From NCBI GenBank assembly GCA_964528825.1, contig CAZGVB010000005.1, forward strand, positions 12,356 to 76,355: 64,000 nt of DNA, in the 5' to 3' direction. The position numbers were made by a program, and so were the translations under genes. Positions 59,301 through 64,000 of the stretch are shown here, one piece after another. The notes beneath the pieces are model-generated. The model ran no database searches. It saw only the letters and a list, made by a program, of their open reading frames with translations, and was not told where the DNA came from. The DNA is from RGIG5612 sp964528825 (GTDB taxonomy: Bacteria > Bacillota > Clostridia > Lachnospirales > Lachnospiraceae). Within the stretch, counting starts at the first letter, position 1, and each line of letters opens with the position of its first letter.

Positions 59301-61397
59301 TTACATAACTCCAAAGAGAATATCACCATATGTCGGGAATGGCCAATAATCCTTTGCCGTTATGGTTTCGGCCTCATCACATGCGGCTCTCAGGGATGCC
59401 ATTTGTGCGATGATCACATCTCTGAAATTCTCACCGACTTTAACAACATCATCAATATCATGAAGGGCAACCATTGAATTTTCCAGTTCCTCTACTCTTT
59501 CGTCAATGATATCCGCAAGTGAGCTGAGTCTTTCTACAAGATTTTTTTCAGCCTTGCATGCCGCACCCGGTGCAAATGCCTGTTTTGCGGCTGCACTTGC
59601 CGAAACATCCGAGCTATATGCACAGACCGCCGGAAGTATATCCTTTCTGACCATTTCTATCATTGTATTAGCCTCAATGGTCAGCATTCTATTGTAATTT
59701 CCGTAAGTGATATAGTGTCTTGACATTATCTCACTTTCACTGTAAATCTTTTGATGAGTGAGCATGTATATATTCTTTTCATCAAGAAGACATGGCGCCG
59801 CATCAACAGTTGTTTTAAGATTCAAAAGACCCCGCACATTCGTTGCCTCAGATATCCATGAATCGTCATATCCATCACCGTTGAAAATGATATTTTTATG
59901 CTCGATTATGGTCTCCTTAAGCAATGCCTGAAGAGCAGCTGTGAAATCGTCTGCCTTTTCGAGTGTATCCGCAAATTCCTCAAGTATCTGAGCAACAGCT
60001 CCGTTAAGAACAATATTCGAATCGGATATGGAGCTTGATGATCCAAGCATACGAAATTCGAATTTGTTTCCTGTAAATGCAAAAGGTGAAGTACGGTTGC
60101 GGTCCGTATTATCTTTAGGAAATTTCGGTATGCTGTCAACACCAAGCTTTACAAATGCCTTCTCAGCTGCTACATAAGGAGTGTCTGTTGCGATAGCCTT
60201 AAGTATAGCTGTAAGCTCATCACCCAAGAATATCGAGATTACTGCAGGAGGTGCCTCATTGGCACCAAGCCTATGATCATTTCCGGCAGATGCGACGCTC
60301 CATCTCAAAAGATCCTGATATTTATCTACCGCCTTAATAGTAGCTACCAGGAAAAGCAGAAACTGTGCATTCTCATATGGAGTATCGCCGGGTGAAAGCA
60401 GGTTAACACCTGTATCTGTTGCGATAGACCAGTTGTTATGCTTACCTGAACCGTTGACACCTGCGAATGGTTTTTCATGCAAAAGGCAGACAAGACCGTG
60501 CTTTAATGCAATCTTTTTCATAAGCTCCATCGTAAGTTGATTGTGATCTGACGCAACATTCGTAGTTGAAAAAATCGGTGCAAGCTCATGCTGTGACGGT
60601 GCTACCTCGTTATGCTCTGTCTTTGCAAGAACGCCAAGCTTCCATAACTCTTCGTTAAGCTCATCCATAAAAGCCTGAACTCTCGGTTTGATAACGCCGA
60701 AATAATGATCATCAAGCTCCTGACCCTTAGGAGGCTTGGCACCAAATAATGTACGACCGGTATATACAAGATCCTTCCTTTTCTCATACATTTCTCTGTC
60801 TATAAGAAAATATTCCTGTTCAGGACCGACTGATGTAGAAACTCTTGTAACATCATTATTTCCAAAAAGCTTGAGTATCCTAAGTGACTGCTTATTGATA
60901 GCCTCCATAGAACGCAGAAGCGGAGTCTTCTTGTCCAATGCCTCACCGCTGTACGAACAAAATGCCGTAGGGATACAGAGTGTCTTACCCTTTATGAAAG
61001 CATATGATGTCGGGTCCCACGCAGTGTAACCTCTGGCCTCAAAAGTGGCTCTGATTCCGCCTGACGGAAAACTCGACGCATCAGGCTCACCCTTAACAAG
61101 CTCCTTGCCGGAAAATTCCATGATAACGCCGCCATCCGGTGATGGTGAAATAAAGCTGTCATGCTTTTCCGCAGTGATCCCCGTCAGCGGCTGGAACCAA
61201 TGAGTATAATGCGTTGCACCTTTCTCTATTGCCCATTCCTTCATAACCGAAGCAACCGCATCTGCGGCAGACGGATCGAGCACCTCTCCCTTGCGTATAG
61301 TCCTCTTCAATGATCTGTAAACTTTTTCCGGAAGCCTTGCTTTCATGACACGCTCATCAAAGACCATGCTTCCGAATTTTTCCGGTACACCTGACAT
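59301..61397 (-). CDS. glnN: glutamine synthetase type III
   Basis: ATP-dependent synthesis of glutamine from glutamate and ammonia. The 698-residue length and sequence identify the large GSIII class: KGATHYTHWFQPLTG near 60, SSFPSGGIRATFEARGYTAWDP near 107, GPEQEYFLID near 190, EVAPSQHELAPIFSTTN near 265, GVNGSGKHNNWS near 313 and DRNRTSPFAFTGNKFEFRMLGSS-type sequence near 430. It is transcribed towards the permease and has its own promoter with a leader terminator, so expression is probably conditional. Together with glnA this organism has two unrelated classes of glutamine synthetase side by side. Confidence 0.95.
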   Translation of the reverse strand: MSGVPEKFGSMVFDERVMKARLPEKVYRSLKRTIRKGEVLDPSAADAVASVMKEWAIEKGATHYTHWFQPLTGITAEKHDSFISPSPDGGVIMEFSGKELVKGEPDASSFPSGGIRATFEARGYTAWDPTSYAFIKGKTLCIPTAFCSYSGEALDKKTPLLRSMEAINKQSLRILKLFGNNDVTRVSTSVGPEQEYFLIDREMYEKRKDLVYTGRTLFGAKPPKGQELDDHYFGVIKPRVQAFMDELNEELWKLGVLAKTEHNEVAPSQHELAPIFSTTNVASDHNQLTMELMKKIALKHGLVCLLHEKPFAGVNGSGKHNNWSIATDTGVNLLSPGDTPYENAQFLLFLVATIKAVDKYQDLLRWSVASAGNDHRLGANEAPPAVISIFLGDELTAILKAIATDTPYVAAEKAFVKLGVDSIPKFPKDNTDRNRTSPFAFTGNKFEFRMLGSSSSISDSNIVLNGAVAQILEEFADTLEKADDFTAALQALLKETIIEHKNIIFNGDGYDDSWISEATNVRGLLNLKTTVDAAPCLLDEKNIYMLTHQKIYSESEIMSRHYITYGNYNRMLTIEANTMIEMVRKDILPAVCAYSSDVSASAAAKQAFAPGAACKAEKNLVERLSSLADIIDERVEELENSMVALHDIDDVVKVGENFRDVIIAQMASLRAACDEAETITAKDYWPFPTYGDILFGVM

Positions 61398-61456
61398 TTC
61401 AACTTTTTCCTTTCTTTTTTTATAGATTTGTTTGTATAACCATAGCCACCTGAAAC

Positions 61457-61500
61457 AAAAAACGCCGTCTCCGAAAATACTTCGGAGACGACGTTGTCTC
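61457..61500 (-). promoter_or_regulatory. glnN leader attenuator: hexaloop hairpin overlapping an intrinsic terminator
   Basis: The minus-strand leader begins CAGAGACAACGUCGUCUCC. GAGAC and GUCUC (61500-61496, 61489-61485) pair around the hexaloop AACGUC, with A at position 1 and G at 4 as in ANTAR-protein targets. The same GUCUC is part of a 15-bp terminator stem (61495-61481 with 61475-61461) followed by six U. The two structures exclude each other. Only one such hairpin fits after the predicted start; characterised ANTAR targets usually have two. Confidence 0.7.
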
Positions 61501-61508
61501 TGACCGTC

Positions 61509-61537
61509 AATATACTCGCATAAAAATAATTTGTCAA
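61509..61537 (-). promoter_or_regulatory. glnN promoter
   Basis: Minus-strand TTGACA (61532-61537) and TATATT (61509-61514) are separated by 17 nt, predicting a start near 61502, directly before the attenuator hairpin. Confidence 0.8.
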
Positions 61538-61617
61538 TTATTTTTTTAAATATAATGCTTTTATTGACAACAAGACTTTTTTTGTTGTATTGTTTTATAT
61601 CAAAGGAGGTCGGATTA

Positions 61618-62829
61618 ATGAATTATACACGTAAGGAAGTAATGCAATATGTGGAAATGGAAAATGTCAAATTCATACGCTTAGCCTTCTGTGATATTTT
61701 CGGTAATTTAAAAAATATCGCGATAATACCCACAGAGCTGGAGCGTGCCTTTGAATATGGCATTGGCATTGATGCATCGGCTATCGCAGGTTTTGGCGGT
61801 GAGGTCAGGTCAGATCTGTTCCTTCATCCGGACCCTGCTACTCTTTCGTCTCTGCCGTGGCGTTCAGAAAACGGACGTGTGGTGCGAATGTACTGCACTA
61901 TAACCTATCCTGACGGAACCCCCTTTCAAAGTGATACCAGATCTGTTCTTATAAATGCGATAAAGGCGAGTACAGAGGCCGGTGTTTCCTTTAATTTCGG
62001 ATCGGAAATGGAATTTTATCTGTTTAAGACAGATGAGGATGGAAAATATACGAAAATTCCTTATGATGACGCCGGATATATGGATGTGGCTCCGGATGAC
62101 AAGGGAGAAAATGTGCGAAGAGAAATCTGTTTAACTCTTTCACAAATGAATATCTATCCCGAAGCGTCCCACCATGAGGAGGGACCGGGACAAAATGAGA
62201 TCGATTTCAGATATTCTGACCCTCTTACGGCGGCGGATAATGCACTTACATTCAAATCCGTAGTAAAAACCATAGTCAATAGACATGGCCTTTATGCCGA
62301 TTTTACACCAAAGCCTCTTAATGATAAGCCCGGAAGCGGCCTTCATATCAATATATCGGTGAAATCCGACAAAGGCGAGAATGTTATGGACAAAGCCATT
62401 GCCGGAATAATGGATAAGATCAGTGAAATAACACTCTTTATGAATACAACCGAAGGATCTTACGAAAGGCTGGGAAATCATAAAGCGCCCAAATATATAT
62501 CTTGGTCAAAAGAAAACAGATCTCAGCTTATAAGAATACCCGCATCAATGGGATTTTTGCCCAGATTTGAGCTGCGTTCTCCGGACCCCTGTGCCAATCC
62601 GTATCTGGCCTTTGCCTTGCTCATTTATGCCGGCCTGTATGGTATAGAAAACAATCTTGCACTGCCTGAAAGTACTGACCTCAATCTTTATGATGCGCCG
62701 TCTGAGATCACAAACAATATAGCAAAGCTCCCACAGACATTGGACGAGGCAAGGGAGATTGCCGCAAAAAGTGAATTTATAGATAAATATATACCGGAAA
62801 GTATCAAAAGATCATATTGCAAACGATAA
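61618..62829 (+). CDS. glnA: glutamine synthetase, GlnA-like (short type I)
   Basis: A second glutamine synthetase, of type I fold. Family motifs are VKFIRLAFCDIFGNLKNIAI, GSEMEFYLF near 138 (metal ligands), EEGPGQNEIDFRYSDPLTAAD near 187, FTPKPLNDKPGSGLHINIS near 225, and RFELRSPDPCANPYLAFALL near 318. It has 403 residues, shorter than the usual 440-470. The C-terminal adenylylation loop of GSI-beta is not apparent, in keeping with Firmicutes. The open frame starts at 61531, but AGGAGG lies 8 nt before the ATG at 61618, so I start there. The ANTAR regulator follows after 53 bp. Confidence 0.93.
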   Translation: MNYTRKEVMQYVEMENVKFIRLAFCDIFGNLKNIAIIPTELERAFEYGIGIDASAIAGFGGEVRSDLFLHPDPATLSSLPWRSENGRVVRMYCTITYPDGTPFQSDTRSVLINAIKASTEAGVSFNFGSEMEFYLFKTDEDGKYTKIPYDDAGYMDVAPDDKGENVRREICLTLSQMNIYPEASHHEEGPGQNEIDFRYSDPLTAADNALTFKSVVKTIVNRHGLYADFTPKPLNDKPGSGLHINISVKSDKGENVMDKAIAGIMDKISEITLFMNTTEGSYERLGNHKAPKYISWSKENRSQLIRIPASMGFLPRFELRSPDPCANPYLAFALLIYAGLYGIENNLALPESTDLNLYDAPSEITNNIAKLPQTLDEAREIAAKSEFIDKYIPESIKRSYCKR

Positions 62830-62882
62830 ATCTGTTATTCAGAAAGCCGCAGATATAATAAAAGTTTTTAAGGGAGGCAAAG

Positions 62883-63467
62883 ATGCTGTTTAAAGATCAT
62901 ACATATAGTGTTCTTATCGTATCCGGCAGTGAAAAATTTGCCTGTTCGACGCGTTCTCTTCTCCCACAAAGCGACTTTTGGCCGATCGATACAGTAAAAA
63001 ACGCAGGTGAAGCAAGGCGCTCTGCTCTTGAGGTCTCATACGACATAATCTTAATAAATACTCCTCTAAATGACGAATTCGGTTCGGCTTTTGCCATGGA
63101 TATCTGCCGCAATACAGTCTCAAGTGTTCTTTTATTTGTTAAAAGTGACATGTATGATGAAATCTATTCAGCGGTAATGGAGGCAGGCGTAATGGTAATC
63201 TCCAAACCGACCTCGACGCAAGCGGTTATACAATCGCTCAGGATGCTGTGCGCAGCAAGAGAGCGTTTGCGCGCAATAGAGGCAAAGCAAGCAACCGTAG
63301 AAGAAAAAATAAAAGAAATACGTATTGTTAACAAGGCTAAATGGCTGCTTATAGAATGTCTGAACATGACTGAGGATGAGGCACATAAATATATCGAAAA
63401 GCAGGCAATGAACATGCGCATCCCGATAGCCACAGCCGCAAAAAATATCATAAAAACATATTCCTAA
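62883..63467 (+). CDS. ANTAR-domain RNA-binding antiterminator with pseudo-receiver
   Basis: A 194-residue regulator. Residues 1-120 are receiver-like, but the phosphoacceptor position is Asn59 (YDIILINTPLND) and the acidic pair is missing (VLIVSGSEK), so phosphorylation is unlikely; the KP motif (VISKPTS) is kept. Residues about 128-190 form a coiled helix and ANTAR domain (IVNKAKWLLIECLNMTEDEAHKYIEKQAMNMRI pattern, A..I ending AAKNIIKTYS). ANTAR proteins bind hexaloop hairpins and stop termination, often of nitrogen genes. Position after glnA and the glnN leader structure point to those genes as targets. GGGAGG lies upstream of the ATG. Confidence 0.9.
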   Translation: MLFKDHTYSVLIVSGSEKFACSTRSLLPQSDFWPIDTVKNAGEARRSALEVSYDIILINTPLNDEFGSAFAMDICRNTVSSVLLFVKSDMYDEIYSAVMEAGVMVISKPTSTQAVIQSLRMLCAARERLRAIEAKQATVEEKIKEIRIVNKAKWLLIECLNMTEDEAHKYIEKQAMNMRIPIATAAKNIIKTYS

Positions 63468-63539
63468 GCTGCAGACCTTATAAGGATGCTTGGGATTATT
63501 TAAATTTGTCAAAATATTATCATAACGTGAGGTAGTAAA

Positions 63540-64000
63540 ATGATAAAGTATATTTTTGTTACCGGCGGAGTTGTATCCGGACTTGGAAAAGGAATAACCG
63601 CTGCATCTCTGGGAAGACTCCTTAAACAAAGAGGTCTCAAAGTAGCCTCTCAAAAGTTAGACCCGTATATAAACGTTGACCCCGGAACAATGAGTCCGTA
63701 TCAGCATGGTGAGGTCTATGTAACAGATGACGGTGCCGAGACAGACCTTGACCTCGGACACTATGAAAGATTTATCGACGAAGACCTGAACCGCTATTCC
63801 AATCTTACAACAGGAAAAGTATATTGGAATGTATTAAATAAAGAGAGACGCGGTGAATATCTGGGATCTACAGTACAGGTAATCCCTCATATAACGAATG
63901 AGATTAAGGAATTCATCTACAGAGTAGGAAAGCATTCGGACGCGGATATTGTCATTACGGAAATAGGCGGAACAATAGGTGATATTGAAAGCCAGCCCTT
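63540..64000 (+). CDS. pyrG: CTP synthase PyrG (N-terminal part; gene continues past window)
   Basis: Converts UTP to CTP with glutamine-derived ammonia. Only the first 153 codons lie in the window. The amidoligase domain opens with IKYIFVTGGVVSGLGKGI (P-loop), QKLDPYINVDPGTMSPYQHGE near 38, DDGAETDLDLGHYERF near 62, and VIPHITNEIKEFI and TEIGGTIGDIES near 115-150. The ATG at 63540 has GTGAGGT upstream. Downstream of the ANTAR gene by about 70 bp; whether it is co-transcribed is unclear. Confidence 0.96.
   Translation, partial: MIKYIFVTGGVVSGLGKGITAASLGRLLKQRGLKVASQKLDPYINVDPGTMSPYQHGEVYVTDDGAETDLDLGHYERFIDEDLNRYSNLTTGKVYWNVLNKERRGEYLGSTVQVIPHITNEIKEFIYRVGKHSDADIVITEIGGTIGDIESQP

Overview
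The window reads as a draft chromosome segment of an anaerobic, low-to-moderate GC Firmicute of the class Clostridia, most like Lachnospiraceae. The evidence is the gene content: a four-subunit pyruvate:ferredoxin oxidoreductase, type III glutamine synthetase, RNase Y, a Gram-positive-type Dlt operon, a fused SecDF, a Firmicute-type LexA operator set, an ANTAR regulator beside glnA, and TTG starts behind strong Shine-Dalgarno sequences. There are no rRNA or tRNA genes, phages, insertion sequences or CRISPR arrays. One run of ten N (44089-44098) interrupts ligA, so this is an assembly with at least one scaffold join. Almost everything up to 57.4 kb is on the minus strand, except two envelope genes at 31.9-34.7 kb and lexA.

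Layout by position. 1-1.5 kb: nusA (cut by the window edge) and rimP. 1.8-7.9 kb: an unusual Dlt-like cell-envelope acylation operon (transglutaminase-like protein, carrier DltC, MBOAT DltB, SGNH protein, lipoprotein, adenylating DltA). 8-19 kb: recJ, secDF, pheST, a 6S RNA, a YfbR-like nucleotidase, a small exporter, thrC and RNase P RNA. 19-31.6 kb: DNA uptake and processing genes (comEC, comEA, dprA, comM, topA) with a two-component system and a GerMN lipoprotein embedded between comEA and comEC, then folD. 31.9-34.7 kb: two plus-strand membrane-anchored envelope proteins. 34.9-41.6 kb: DAHP synthase, proC, rny and porGDAB. 41.7-51.5 kb: a methionine/one-carbon block (metA, a CobL-like protein, an MTHFR fusion, metH and its detached reactivation protein), with ligA and rluF inside it. 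51.7-57.4 kb: a zinc-ribbon membrane protein, a reduced trigger-factor-like protein, a divergent SOS pair (LysM protein and lexA), recN and argR. 57.7-64 kb: a uracil permease, glnN facing glnA, an ANTAR regulator and the start of pyrG.

Several parts appear to work together. The glnN leader holds a strong promoter, a short hairpin with an A1/G4 hexaloop and an overlapping intrinsic terminator, and an ANTAR protein is encoded just after glnA; this suggests nitrogen control by antitermination. Three LexA boxes overlap both promoters between the LysM gene and lexA. The methionine block encodes homoserine activation (MetA carries Glu111, the acetyl-CoA type), methyl-THF formation, methyl transfer and B12 reactivation. 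The most novel-looking items are the Dlt operon (DltB with a DltX-like C-terminus, an SGNH partner with Cys in place of Ser, and two extra exported proteins), a roughly 95-bp element found four times directly downstream of genes in the same orientation, the comEA/two-component/GerMN/comEC operon, and the reduced trigger factor. Family names come from motif recognition without database searches.
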